Shown piece after piece: positions 43,737-54,190 of a stretch of 64,000 nucleotides of DNA. Source of the DNA: Perilla frutescens. Taxonomy: Eukaryota > Streptophyta > Magnoliopsida > Lamiales > Lamiaceae. The notes below the pieces were generated by a model. That model worked only from the letters and a program-made list of their open reading frames with translations. It was not told the origin of the DNA and did not search any database. The stretch is from NCBI GenBank assembly GCA_026008535.1, contig BRKX01000007.1, forward strand, positions 7,711,001 to 7,775,000, written 5' to 3'. The position numbers and the translations under genes are program-made. The first letter of the stretch is position 1. Each line of letters starts with the position of its first letter.

Positions 43737-45666
43737 TCAATCGGTTGCGGGCGTTGGGTAGGAGAACCCAACATGCTTGAAATAGGCTTTCAGGGCTGCT
43801 TCTATTCGGGTCAGTTTTTCATTGGTCTGGAACTGGGCATTCTCTATCAACTCGAGTCTCCTTGTGATCACTGCGACTGGGTGCTCCCTCTGTGGTGCCT
43901 TCCCTGCTGGTGGTTTCTTCGATGTGCCTGCAATAGCTAAAAGCATGCTCGAGGGGTCTGCCCCCGGCACAAAAAAACAGGCTTCCCATCCTCATCGTCA
44001 ACCACATCTTGCATTCTCCTCAGGTAATTAAGATCAAAATACTCACGGGGAAGGGGGGTCAAATCAGTTTCATCCAAATCAAGGAGCCTATGCCTAATAG
44101 CAAGTTGGGTGATTAACTGGGCACAAGAGATACGATGCCTAGGGTGTGTTTTAATTTCTCGAAAATGTGCAATGGCCACAGAACCGAAATTGATTCTGAT
44201 TTTGTGAACCATGCACCACAAAATGAATAGCTCCTGATTTGTGATTGAATTTGAGCTATCCTTACGGCCGAAAAAGTTGTAGGCCAACACCCTATGGCAG
44301 AATCTCAAAGCATCGTTGTTTAAACAGTATCCCTTTGTGGATCCGCTTTGAAAAACGGATCCATCCCCAATATGGACCCATTTTGCATCGACTCCCTCTG
44401 CAGAGTCGGGCACTACAGTCACGGCATCGACATACTCCTCCTCCAGGAGGCCCAAGTATGTCACGATGCCCAGTAACATGTTCAAATCATCAGCAGATAA
44501 AGAGTAACTCCTACCCATCATTTTAAAAGACAAAACCCTGGTGGAAGTAGCAGGCTTATTCACAGCTTTGATTTTCAAGTTTTGGACAAAATCACGAGAC
44601 AATGACGGAAAAATAACACACTCCATATCTAAAAAGCATTCCCAACCAATTGCAGAAAATAGATTCCTTACCTCCTGCTCTATACCAAGAGCTGCAAGCG
44701 TCTCATGGTGGATTCCTTTAGAGTTTATGATGCCCCTGACTGGTGGCGGGCTACTGCTGGGTTTACTCGGTGTGGGGCTCCCCACCCCTCTGCCTCTTTT
44801 AGGCACAGGGACTGAAGTGCCCTCTTCAGCCTTCCTCTTCCGCGAAGAGGCCTCTCCAGCCAACTTGGCTCCGGCTTTCATTCCAACAGATTTCCCCACC
44901 CTTCGCTTGGGTGAGGAGTCCTCCGAGGGCTCTTCAGAGCCTACTTGCGTTTGGAAGGGCGCACTGGGCTCCTCCTGCTCCTTCTCATCTTCAGTGTCCC
45001 CTTGCTGGGACACCTCTGGCTCGGTTGGCTCTGGTATGGGCTCTCCAACCTTCCTTTTCCTTTGGCCTTCTCCAGTGCCCGCTTCTTGATGTCAGCGGGT
45101 GCCTCTTCCTCTTCGTCAAACAGGGGTACCTTCTCTGCTTGGGGCTCAACCTCTATATCTTCGATTTCAGTTAGGTATTTGTCCAAATCGGTGTCTCTGT
45201 CTCCTTCATCTTCAGCTTCTTCTCTCCCTTCACCTTCCTCTCCTTCCTCTTCGTCTTCCAAGTCTTCGATCTCCACCGATGGCATAGGAGTTGGAGCCTT
45301 AACGGGCTTCTTGGCTTTCTTCTTCTCAGCCCCTTTCTTCGGCTTTGGCTCAGGCTCTTCAGTAGCCTCTTCTTCTTGCGTGCCCTCAGCAGTCGCCTCA
45401 GCATCTTGCTGCTCCGTTTGAGTTGGAGTAGCGGAGCTTTCTTCCGTTGCCTCGACTTCAGGCGTAGGCTCCTGTTCCGGTGGGGTCTCCTTGGGTGGCT
45501 TGCTCGAAGCGGCTGCTTCAGCTGCAGCCTTTCCCTTAGGTTTCGCAGAGGGTTTCTTCACGACCTTCGTTGGAGAGGGCTCTTCAGAGACAGCTGGGGT
45601 CTCGAAGTCCAGGCGTGCCTTAGGTCCAGCCTTTGGTGCGACCTTCTTGCCTCTCGTCTTCACCAT
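43737..45666 (-). pseudogene. Athila extra ORF (env-position ORF), two 1-nt frameshifts
   Basis: The ATG at 45666 opens a Lys/Glu/Pro-rich N-terminal region with basic clusters (MVKTRGKKVAPKAGPKA), then a long acidic stretch (about residues 130-190). A 1-nt loss near 45053 in an A/G run shifts the frame. The next part (KRKAEEG, a likely nuclear signal, then the folded region IGWECFLDMECVIFP, LVQNLKI-like, MMGRSYSLSADDLNMLLGI, LFILWCMVHKIRINFG) resembles the putative plant transposon protein domain found in Athila-type elements. A second 1-nt shift in a 7-T run near 43970 leads to a short C-terminal helix (RLELIENAQFQTNEKLTRIE). The position is that of the env-like ORF of Athila, but I see no signal peptide or membrane helix, so an envelope role is not supported. 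Joined, about 640 codons. Confidence 0.75.
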
Positions 45667-46159
45667 TGTTGGATGCTTGAAGGTTTTCAGAAATTAGGGT
45701 TGCAGAAGAAAAATCGAGAGAGAAGGTTCTGATTTTTACAAAAGCGAGTGAAAGTGATAGTGGAGATTTTGAGGGGTAAGGCTTTTATATTAAGGGGATT
45801 ACTATTCATGATTTGACTTGTGACTCTCCAAATTCCTTAGGAGTCTCCTGGATCAGTATGCCCTATATTAATGGATAAGCCTTATCCCTGAAAAATCGGA
45901 ACAAACTTTATCTCTCCAGCGTGCCTCACTTCAGAATCCCTATTTCTAAGGGATTTATTTTATCTTCATCCTTATCTCTCATTATCCAAACCTGCAAACA
46001 CCATGCTTATCCAAAACAAGCGTAAAATTGCTCCCTAAAATAGTTTAATAACATGGAAAATTTATTAAAAATAAATAAAAATGAATTAAGACAAGAAAAC
46101 ACCTGGGTTGCCTCCCAGTAGCGCCCCAATTATTGTCGTGGGCACGACATCACCCCAGA
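45667..46159 (-). other. Athila spacer between pol and the extra ORF, with hairpin motif
   Basis: Noncoding. On the minus strand, the palindrome CTGGGAGGCAACCCAG (46118-46103) follows pol, as in the non-autonomous element at 4052. The region may hold a splice acceptor or an internal start for the extra ORF, but none can be fixed. Confidence 0.55.
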
Positions 46160-49100
46160 TCAGGCGTAAGTGGGCTCCGCGAGCCAGATCACTGTGACAT
46201 CTTCATCAGAATGCCCCAGGTAAGCTTTCACACGGTGGCCATTCACTTTGAAGCGCCCTTCAGTATCGGGGTTTATCAGCTCAATTGCCCCATTCGGGCA
46301 TTCTGCATACACTTCAAATGGACCAACCCACTTGGTCCTCAGTCCTCCTCCTATAATCTTGAACCTTGAATGGTACAAAAGTACTTTCTGTCCTGGGCTA
46401 AATCTCTTCCTTCGAATCACTTGATCATGGAGCCTTTTCATTTTTTCCTTGTATAGCACCGAATTATCATAGGCCTCCATTCTCATTTCTTCCAGCTCTT
46501 GAATTTGAAATTTCCTGAAATGCCCAGCGGCGTCATGGTCCATATTTAGCTTCTGAAGTGCCCATCGTGCCTTATGCTCTAACTCGACTGGCAGATGACA
46601 ACACTTCCCAAATAACATCCTGTATGAGGACATCCCAATTGGAGTCTTGAATGCAGTTCGGTATGCCCACAGGGCATCTTCCAGATGAGTACTCCAATCT
46701 TTTCGGTTCGGACCTACAACCTTTCCAAGAATTGCTTTAATTTCTCGATTTGAGACTTCAGCTTGGCCATTTCCTTGGGGATGGTAAGGTGTAGTGACCC
46801 TATGGTGAACCCCATACTTCTTCAACAATCTCTCCAGCGTTTGGTTGCAAAAATGGGTCCCTTGATCACTGATGATGGACCTGGGCACACCAAACCGACT
46901 GAAAATGTGGGATTTCAGAAATGCGGCTACTACTCTTGCATCATTGGTAGGAGTAGCCTTTGCTTCTACCCATTTGGACACATAATCAACTGCCAGGATA
47001 ATGTATTGGTTCCCCCTCGAATTTGGAAAGGGTCCCATAAAATCCATTCCCCAAATGTCAAAAATCTCCACTGGCATGATTGGCGTCATGGGCATTTCAT
47101 TTTTTCTTGTGATGTTCCCTACCCTCTGGCATTGGTCACATCGTCTGCAGACGTTGTGGGCATCCTTGAATATTGTGGGCCAAAAGAACCCACAATCTAA
47201 AATTCTTCTCGCTGTTCGGTTTGGTCCGAAATGCCCTCCGCAAGCATAATTGTGACAATGCTTTAGAATTTCATCTATCTCCTCATCAGGGACACATCTT
47301 CTAATGATTTGATCAGCGCATCTCCTCCACAGAATAGGGCAATCCCATGCATAGAACCTGCTCTCATACCTTAGTTTATTTTTCTGGTACCTTGAGTACC
47401 CAATAGGCATCTCTCCAGACTCTAGGTAGTTTACTATATCCGCATACCAGGGTGCCAGAATGCCCCTTGCTGAATACAAATGCTCATCAGGAAAATGATC
47501 GGCAATGGGCATTTCATCACCTTTTTCATTCAGCACCCGGCTCAGATGATCAGCTACCAGGTTCTGTGCCCCACTCTTATCTTTAATCTCGACATCAAAC
47601 TCCTGTAAGAGTAAGATCCACCTAATAAGTCTTGGCTTCGTCTCCTTCTTGGTCATCAAGTGCCTCAAGGCACCATGATCTGTATAGACAATGCTCTTTG
47701 CTCCCAAGAGATAAGATCGAAACTTCTCAAATGCAAACACTATTGCCAATAGCTCCTTTTCAGTAGTGGTGTAATTACACTGTGCCCCATTCAGAGTCTT
47801 GGAGGCATAGTAAATTACATGGCTTTCCTTTCCTCTCTTCTGACCCAGTACCGCACCCACAGCGTAGCCACTGGCGTCACACATAATCTCAAAGGGCATT
47901 CCCCAATCTGGTGGCTGAATGACTGGTGCCGTGACCAGTTGCTTCTTCAGAAAATTGAATGCCTTCTTACACTCTTCATCAAATTCAAAGGGAACATCTT
48001 GCTGTAACAAGTGAGTAATAGGCTGGGCAATTTTTGCAAAATCCTTTATGAACCTCCTGTAGAATCCAGCGTGCCCCAAGAATCCTCTCACTTGCTTTAC
48101 TGAGGTGGGGTATGGTAATTTCTCAATTAAATCCACCTTTGCCTTATCGACCTCAATGCCCCTTTCAGAAATCACATGTCCCAGTACAATGCCCTCTCTG
48201 ACCATGAAATGACATTTTTCATAGTTCAGTACTAGGCATTTGTCCACACAATGCTGCAACACCTTCTCCAAATTGTCTAAACATCGATCAAAACAGCTCC
48301 CATATACTGTGAAGTCATCCATGAATACTTCAATGCAGTTCTCGAGCAAATCAGAGAATATGCTCATCATACATCGCTGAAATGTGCCAGGAGCATTGCA
48401 GAGGCCAAAGGGCATTCTGCGATAGGCGAATGTGCCGAATGGGCACGTGAATGTTGTTTTCTCCTGGTCCTCTTGACTTACTGCAATCTGCATGTATCCT
48501 GAATATCCATCCAAGAAACAAAAGAACTTGTTTCGTGTGAGTCTTTCCAACATCTGGTCAATGAACGGAAGTGGGAAATGATCCTTCCGCGTGACCGTGT
48601 TCAGCTTCCGATAGTCGATGCAAACTCTCCAGCCAGTTTGCAGTCGTGTGGGCACAAGCTCTCCTTTTTCATTTTTCACCACTTGAATGCCCGACTTCTT
48701 GGGCACAACATGGATTGGACTGACCCACTTGCTATCTGAAATAGGGTATATAATGCCCTGGTCTAGAAGCTTAATTATCTCTTTTAGCACCACATCCTTC
48801 ATCACTGGATTGAGCTTTCTTTGTGGATCACGAATGGGTTTTGCATCATCTTCCAACAAAATTTTGTGCATGCAAACCGCTGGGCTAATGCCCTTTATAT
48901 CTGCCAACGTCCATCCGAGTGCCTCCTTGTACAGTCTTAACAATCTCAAAAGTCGGTCCTCATCAGCTTGATTCAACCCCGCACTTATGATTACAGGGAG
49001 AGTCTCATTATTCCCTAAATAGGCATATTTCAGATGCCTTGGTAATGCCTTCAATTCCAGCATGGGCGCTTTGACAATAGAAGGCATCAGCTTATCATCG

Positions 49101-51043
49101 TTCCTCCGAATGGGCACACCATAGTCCACACATCTGTGTGGCATTTCTTCTAAGGAATACAACATCATAATTCCATCCCTTATGTCCTCATCCTCGTCCA
49201 GGGCATCCTGGTCATTCAGTCCATCCCACAATGCCCATTCCAGCGGTTCTCTGTTGCTCACCATGGATAAAGTATAACGGCTCGGGTAATGAAATGTTTT
49301 CACAAAATTACAATTTTCTGTATCCGGGGGGTGCTTCATGGCTTCAAAGATGTTGAACGTCACCTTCTCCCCATCAAACTCGCACGTCAGTGTGCCCTTA
49401 TCCACATCAATTTTGGTTCGAGCTGTCTTCATGAAAGGCCTTCCCAGCAACAAAACTGAAGATTTTGAAGTCGTTGTACCCATGTCAAGCACATAAAAAT
49501 CTGCTGGGAAAATAAGCTCGTCCACCTTGACCAATACATCTTCAATGAGGCCTTCTGGATATACATTGGACCTATCAACAAGCTGAATGACCACACGGGT
49601 CTCCTTCAAAGGTCCAATTTTCAATTCTTTGAACACCGATAGGGGCATTACGTTGATCGACGCCCCCAAATCCAGCATGGCCTTTTCAACTTTTCTGTCT
49701 CCAATAATACAAGGGATCATGAACATCCCTGGATCATCACACTTCTTGGGTAACTTCCTTTGTATCACAGCCGATACATTCTCTCCAACTAGGAACCTTG
49801 CATCGTCATTGAATCGCACCTTTCTGGTACAAAGTTCCTTTAGAAACCGGGCATACCGTGGTACTTGTTTGATTGCCTTGATCAGTGGAATGTTGATTTC
49901 CACTTTGCTGAATACTTTTAGCATCTCCCTGGTTTCTTCTTCTTTTCTATTCTGTGCCAATCTCCCTGGAAATGGAGGTTTCCGTCTTTCTGGAGTGGGC
50001 ATCTTGGCAGGTTGCTTCATTTCCGGGGTGGGCACAGCATCAGTCTGCTCAGTCTCTTGTGCCTCATCCTCTGTGGGAATTTTTTCCACTTCTTTCGCCA
50101 AGGGCACTTCGTCCTTCTCTTCTCTCGGCCCGACCATCTCCGGAAGCTCTTTTCCACTCCTCAATGCTACTGCATTCACTTGTTCTCTTGGATTTTCGAC
50201 CTGGGAAGGCAGCTTCCCATTTTTCTCCTCCATCTTGTGTATGGCTTTAGCCAATTGATTGATCTGCTTGCTCATGTGCGAGAGACCAGCTCGAGTCTCT
50301 TGCTTAAACTTCTCATTTTCCTCAGCCATAGCAAACACAAGATCTTCCAGCCTACTTGGCTTCCTTTTCTCTTCGGGTGGTGGCAATGGGCGTCCAGGAT
50401 GCTCATCCTCCGGTCTTCTCCATCTAAAATTTTCATGGTCTCTCCAGCCAGGATTATAGGTCTGGGAATGTGGATCATATCTTCTGGAATGCCCATTCTG
50501 GCCACCTATAGCATTCACTTCTTCCATTTCGTCTTGTAGAGTAGGGCATTCATCCGTGAAGTGAGATATGCTTTTGCATACCCCACAAGGTCTGGGCTTC
50601 CTCGCCATGCTTGCACCGGACAAGATTTTCTCGATCTTGTCGCACAATCTATCAATTCTGCTATCCTGGTCCAGTGCCCTCTCTGTTTCCCTTACAACCC
50701 GAATGCCCTCTCCACCGAAGTCTCGGTTGTCTTCAGCCATTTCCGTGAGGATTCTGAATGCTTCAACAGGCTGTTTGTTCAAAATGGATCCTCCACATGA
50801 GGCATTCATGATTGTCCTCTCATGTGGTCTCAATCCTCCGACGAAATACTGAATCAAGTCATGTTCAGTAATCTGGTGCTGTGGGCATTTCGCCAGCATC
50901 GCCTGGAATCTTCCCCAATAGTCATAGAAACTTTCGTTAGTTCCCATCTTCAGGCTCCCTATCCTTCTTCTCATTTCTTGCACTCTGGATGCTGGGAAAT
51001 ATTTCTCCAAAAACTTCTGTTGGAGTTGTCTCCATGTGGTCAC
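46160..51043 (-). CDS. Athila gag(partial)-protease-RT-RNase H-integrase polyprotein
   Basis: An uninterrupted frame of 1627 codons. Gag capsid end from residue 1 (TTWRQLQQKFLEKYFPASR), Cys/His cluster CGVC...HFTDEC at about 153-167, protease DLGASINVMPLS at about 458, RT with CIDYRKLN, FLDGYSGYMQIA and active site FMDDFTVYG at about 907, RNase H from about 1050 (MCDASGYAVGAVLGQ), integrase zinc finger at about 1262-1304 (HNYACGGHF ... CRRCDQC) and core Asp/Asp/Glu (WGMDFMGPFP, IISDQGTHF, GNGQAEVSNREIK). All catalytic residues that I can check are present. The true N-terminus lies in the gag ORF upstream (51557), from which it is now separated by a stop, so the listed start is only the first Met of the open part. 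Confidence 0.95.
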   Translation of the reverse strand: MTTWRQLQQKFLEKYFPASRVQEMRRRIGSLKMGTNESFYDYWGRFQAMLAKCPQHQITEHDLIQYFVGGLRPHERTIMNASCGGSILNKQPVEAFRILTEMAEDNRDFGGEGIRVVRETERALDQDSRIDRLCDKIEKILSGASMARKPRPCGVCKSISHFTDECPTLQDEMEEVNAIGGQNGHSRRYDPHSQTYNPGWRDHENFRWRRPEDEHPGRPLPPPEEKRKPSRLEDLVFAMAEENEKFKQETRAGLSHMSKQINQLAKAIHKMEEKNGKLPSQVENPREQVNAVALRSGKELPEMVGPREEKDEVPLAKEVEKIPTEDEAQETEQTDAVPTPEMKQPAKMPTPERRKPPFPGRLAQNRKEEETREMLKVFSKVEINIPLIKAIKQVPRYARFLKELCTRKVRFNDDARFLVGENVSAVIQRKLPKKCDDPGMFMIPCIIGDRKVEKAMLDLGASINVMPLSVFKELKIGPLKETRVVIQLVDRSNVYPEGLIEDVLVKVDELIFPADFYVLDMGTTTSKSSVLLLGRPFMKTARTKIDVDKGTLTCEFDGEKVTFNIFEAMKHPPDTENCNFVKTFHYPSRYTLSMVSNREPLEWALWDGLNDQDALDEDEDIRDGIMMLYSLEEMPHRCVDYGVPIRRNDDKLMPSIVKAPMLELKALPRHLKYAYLGNNETLPVIISAGLNQADEDRLLRLLRLYKEALGWTLADIKGISPAVCMHKILLEDDAKPIRDPQRKLNPVMKDVVLKEIIKLLDQGIIYPISDSKWVSPIHVVPKKSGIQVVKNEKGELVPTRLQTGWRVCIDYRKLNTVTRKDHFPLPFIDQMLERLTRNKFFCFLDGYSGYMQIAVSQEDQEKTTFTCPFGTFAYRRMPFGLCNAPGTFQRCMMSIFSDLLENCIEVFMDDFTVYGSCFDRCLDNLEKVLQHCVDKCLVLNYEKCHFMVREGIVLGHVISERGIEVDKAKVDLIEKLPYPTSVKQVRGFLGHAGFYRRFIKDFAKIAQPITHLLQQDVPFEFDEECKKAFNFLKKQLVTAPVIQPPDWGMPFEIMCDASGYAVGAVLGQKRGKESHVIYYASKTLNGAQCNYTTTEKELLAIVFAFEKFRSYLLGAKSIVYTDHGALRHLMTKKETKPRLIRWILLLQEFDVEIKDKSGAQNLVADHLSRVLNEKGDEMPIADHFPDEHLYSARGILAPWYADIVNYLESGEMPIGYSRYQKNKLRYESRFYAWDCPILWRRCADQIIRRCVPDEEIDEILKHCHNYACGGHFGPNRTARRILDCGFFWPTIFKDAHNVCRRCDQCQRVGNITRKNEMPMTPIMPVEIFDIWGMDFMGPFPNSRGNQYIILAVDYVSKWVEAKATPTNDARVVAAFLKSHIFSRFGVPRSIISDQGTHFCNQTLERLLKKYGVHHRVTTPYHPQGNGQAEVSNREIKAILGKVVGPNRKDWSTHLEDALWAYRTAFKTPIGMSSYRMLFGKCCHLPVELEHKARWALQKLNMDHDAAGHFRKFQIQELEEMRMEAYDNSVLYKEKMKRLHDQVIRRKRFSPGQKVLLYHSRFKIIGGGLRTKWVGPFEVYAECPNGAIELINPDTEGRFKVNGHRVKAYLGHSDEDVTVIWLAEPTYA

Positions 51044-51557
51044 AGCGCCAGTGGGTAGTGTGTACAGCTAGTCCCGTGCCCCATCACCGCACATACTCTT
51101 CTCGTCCATGATCGGATGGTTGAGTTTGGAAAACCATCTCAAAATCTTGCAAATGCCTTTGTGGATCCTCTCCAGGCATTCCGTGGAACTTCGGCAAGAT
51201 CTGGATAAAGTTTGCGTGAATATCCCAGTTCTGAGTCACAGCTGGGAGTGTAATGCCCATTGGGCGCAGATTCATGTTGGTCGGGAAGACCAACTGCCTT
51301 AAAGTCTTGTTATCATCCGCATTGCCATTCGCGGCATTTCCATTTGCGGCCATGTTGATGTTGTGGCCGTTCTCAAACTGTCCTTCCTCCTCGTGCCCTT
51401 CGTCTCCTTGATCTTCTCGATCTTCTGGTGGTGGTGTGGGCTCACGAGGTCTGTTTGCTGCTTGGCGTGCCCTCTTCACTGCTGCCCTGTTTTTCCTCGA
51501 AGTCTTCTCTATCTCCGGATCGTACAATAGAGTCTCCTCTGAAGAGCCCCTGGGCAT
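51044..51557 (-). pseudogene. Athila gag N-terminus, separated from pol by a frame break and TAG
   Basis: The ATG at 51557 opens MPRGSSEETLLYDPEIEK, then basic RKNRAAVKRARQAANRP, an acidic linker, and the gag region (MNLRPMGITLPAVTQNW, FIQILPKFHGMPGEDPQRHL). It ends at 51084. The next residues (GDGARD, stop, LYTLPTGAVTTW) are in another frame, and a TAG stands where Trp is expected. A few residues of the usual Athila gag also seem to be missing here. Confidence 0.8.
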
Positions 51558-51606
51558 CAACTTCCAGGCTCACCAATTGTGGAAGATAAAATCACTAGAA
51601 ACCAGC

Positions 51607-51624
51607 TCCCCGGCAACGGCGCCA
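51607..51624 (-). other. Athila primer-binding site, tRNA-Asp
   Basis: Minus strand TGGCGCCGTTGCCGGGGA, 4 bp inside the 5' LTR. It is identical to the PBS at 3058-3075. Confidence 0.9.
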
Positions 51625-51628
51625 ATTT

Positions 51629-53219
51629 TGACGCGCTGTCGTTTCGCGCTCAAAAATATATTTATAAACTCCTGTGCCCACAGCGAGCGTAGCTAGACAA
51701 TGAGTACGGGTCGATCCCACAAAGAGCTGTTGCGACTTTATCTTCAAGTAACCAATCTCAAAGGGGGTTTTGGTGTTGTCACTATACTAAAATTAAATCC
51801 GCAAAAGAAACTAAAGAAAACTATCAAATAACAAAAGATTCTAGCATTTGAATTAGATCTTGGTTAAACATAAAACAACTCGATCATTGGCACACCGATT
51901 TTCATACATGATAGATCATCTAGTTATGGTGACCGGATTCCTGTCATGCGTCTCCTCATCCATCCTTTCATTTTAGGTTTAAAAGTGATTCCTCTTCGAT
52001 TAAACCCCTAACCAGTTACCCACCTCCCGATTCCTCTAAGAGATGTAAGCAAACAAGCAGCAGTGTGCCCTAGACGGACCCAGATCTGTTGTGTTCAACT
52101 GATTCCTCTTGTGCCCACAACACCCCATTAATTCCTCTATTACTCTATCAACCGACACACAGTCACGATTCGCCAATTCAATTAATATCGGTGTGCCCTC
52201 TTTACCTAACGAGTGATCAGCCACATTGGGCACTTCAGACACACACTTACGTGGAATAAGGCACAAGAATTAACGGAAACTAATCATGCATTACTATGCC
52301 CATTTTGGCCTCACGAGTCCAGATTTATGCTTAATCCAAATTCATCATTCAAACGCCAGAATTAAAGATCTAGCCGAGAAGGCTAGACATAATTAAATCT
52401 GCAGAATTTAAAGACATAAAAATAAATGAGAACGTACTGAATTAATTAAGCAAAAACTCGACTCCAACGTCGATAAACACGAACATAACCTAAGTCCCGA
52501 AGGTTTAAGACCTTTCGGATTGTTTGGCTGCCTAAGCAGCGTACGGAAAATAAATTGCAGAAATGTAAAGTGTTTCAGAGTGTCTAAAAGCTCCCTTTTC
52601 CAGAAATTAAACTTGTTTAAATAGTTACATTTCCGAGTAGAGTCTCCCCCACAGGCGGGGGTCTTCTGCTGAAAATCCGGAACGGCGTGCCCTCGCTGAC
52701 TTTGACTGGATAAGCTTCATCTTCAACAAATCCCTATTTTTTAGGGATTGCTCTTATCTCCTCAGATTTAGCTTTATCTCCTCGTCTGAGCTTATCCTTT
52801 TGTTGCGGCACCTTCCAGGAGTCCAGCTTAGCTCCAACTCTCCCGCGGATAATGTAGCTATCTTTCCACCAGATGTCCTTCAACTGAATCCCGAATTTCA
52901 CTTGAATGTCCATTCTGCCCTGTGGTCGAGTCTGTGCGAGTACTGTGGGCACGGCATCATCTGTCAGTTCCATCCGTATCTGATATGCCCACTTCACCGA
53001 CCGAATGTGGGATGGATACTGAGGACGTCCCCTGTGCCACTGATGAACATATGTGCGAGATAATCGTGAATATTTGGGCATAAAATGCCCCTTCTGCCAG
53101 ACTCGACTCTTGGAATGCCCTTTGACCGTAACCTGGTTCTTTTCGACTCAAAACACACTAAAAAGGACATTTATACACGATAAAATGCCCCTAAAAACAC
53201 GAAATAAATGGACTTATCA
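51629..53219 (-). repeat. Athila 5' LTR
   Basis: 1591 bp, colinear with 40939-42529. Followed on the right by the target duplication CGTG and then the Tat integrase. Confidence 0.95.
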
Positions 53220-53223
53220 CGTG

Positions 53224-53684
53224 CTATGGTCTTATCGAACCACAACACGAACAGCTACGGGAGAAACACCTTTTTCTCTAACATATGGGTCTGAAGCCGT
53301 CCTCCTCCAGAGATAGGGATCAGGAATGCGAGGACTTCAAGGGTGAATGAAAATGAGAATAATCAAGAGCTAGAACATAACCTGGACATGATTGATGAGC
53401 AACGGGATCAAGCGGCAATGAGAATAGCTTCATACCAGCAGCGAATAGCCCGACATTATGATAAACACGTTCGGCTCCGCACTTTCAAGGTTGGAGATTG
53501 GGTCCTTAGAAAAGTTTTCCAAAACACTGAGGAAGTCGGGGCTGGCAAACTAGGCCCTAACTGGGAAGGTCCCTATCTGATCACGAAGGTAGTAGGAAAC
53601 GGGGCTTACAAGCTGCAAACTGCTGAAGGCAGAGAAATTGCAAATAGCTGGAATGCAACTCACCTCAAGCAGTATCATTTCTAA
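53224..53684 (+). pseudogene. Tat integrase C-terminus (continues 40938)
   Basis: LWSYRTTTRTATGETPFSL and YGSEAV continue the integrase in frame. A 1-nt loss near 53303 then shifts the frame. The rest reads NENENNQELEHNLDMIDE, RQQRIARHYDKHV-like and FKVGDWVLRKVFQNT, the integrase C-terminal domain, and ends at a TAA at 53682. Confidence 0.85.
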
Positions 53685-53740
53685 ATCCTTAGCTAAATTT
53701 TTCAAGTTTTATCTTATTTATTTTTTATTCAACTTGTCAT

Positions 53741-54190
53741 TGACTTGAGCGTCGGAGGGTCGATGGCATAGGCATACTGTATGTAGGTTAAAACTCAATC
53801 ATGACAATCGATGTATAATAGAGAAGCCCCTCAAGATCGACCCCGCAGCCCTTAGGGTGAACGTCGATCCAGAAAGAATGAGTTTGCATTTCTATTTCAT
53901 TTTCTTTTACTTCTTTCAGTAATTTTTAAATTTATTTCCTACTTCAGCTACTGACTTGAGCGTCGGAGGGTCGATGGCTCTGCCATCGACCATCTAGTCA
54001 TGCTACGTACAGATTAAAATCTGACGCTGAAAACCGAGACTCAGTAAAGAAGTCCCTCAAGGTCGACTATCCAACCTTTAGGGTGAACATCGATCATGAA
54101 GAAATGAGTTCGCATTCTCGTTTATTTTCGTTTAATGCTTTCAATTATTTTCAAACTTATTCCATACATCAGTTACTGACTTGAGCGTCG
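53741..54190. repeat. Tandem repeats after Tat pol, unit about 211-225 bp
   Basis: TGACTTGAGCGTCGGAGG recurs at 53741, 53952 and 54177. The two full units share AGATCGACC/AGGTCGACT, CTTTAGGGTGAAC and GAAATGAGTT. The third unit is cut after about 18 bp, exactly where the antisense ORF ends. The core TGACTTGAGCGTCGGAGG also occurs in both LTRs (about 35628 and 57712). Confidence 0.85.

Larger units (their letters stand above)
40939..53219 (-). mobile_element. Ty3/gypsy LTR retrotransposon, Athila lineage, nearly full-length
   Basis: Two 1591-bp LTRs (40939-42529, 51629-53219) with about 26 differences by eye. The 4-bp target duplication CGTG is at 40935-40938 and 53220-53223. Removing the element restores the Tat integrase reading AGC GTG CTA TGG. 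On the minus strand: LTR, tRNA-Asp PBS, gag, long gag-pol ORF, an Athila-type extra ORF, LTR. PBS type and gag sequence (YDPHSQTYNPGWRDH) are characteristic of Athila. Gag has a break and a TAG, so the copy is probably not autonomous. Confidence 0.95.

Noticed and set aside
43737..45666. Calling the Athila extra ORF a viral envelope gene
   Set aside because: Position fits the env-like ORF, but I see no signal peptide, membrane helix or cleavage site.
44245..45732. Plus-strand Ser/Pro/Leu-rich ORFs opposite the Athila extra ORF
   Set aside because: Shadows of a Lys/Glu-rich coding strand; composition is explained by the complement.
49587..50852. Plus-strand ORFs of 175-223 codons opposite Athila gag-pol
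   Set aside because: The minus strand has full gag-protease motifs here; the plus frames have none.
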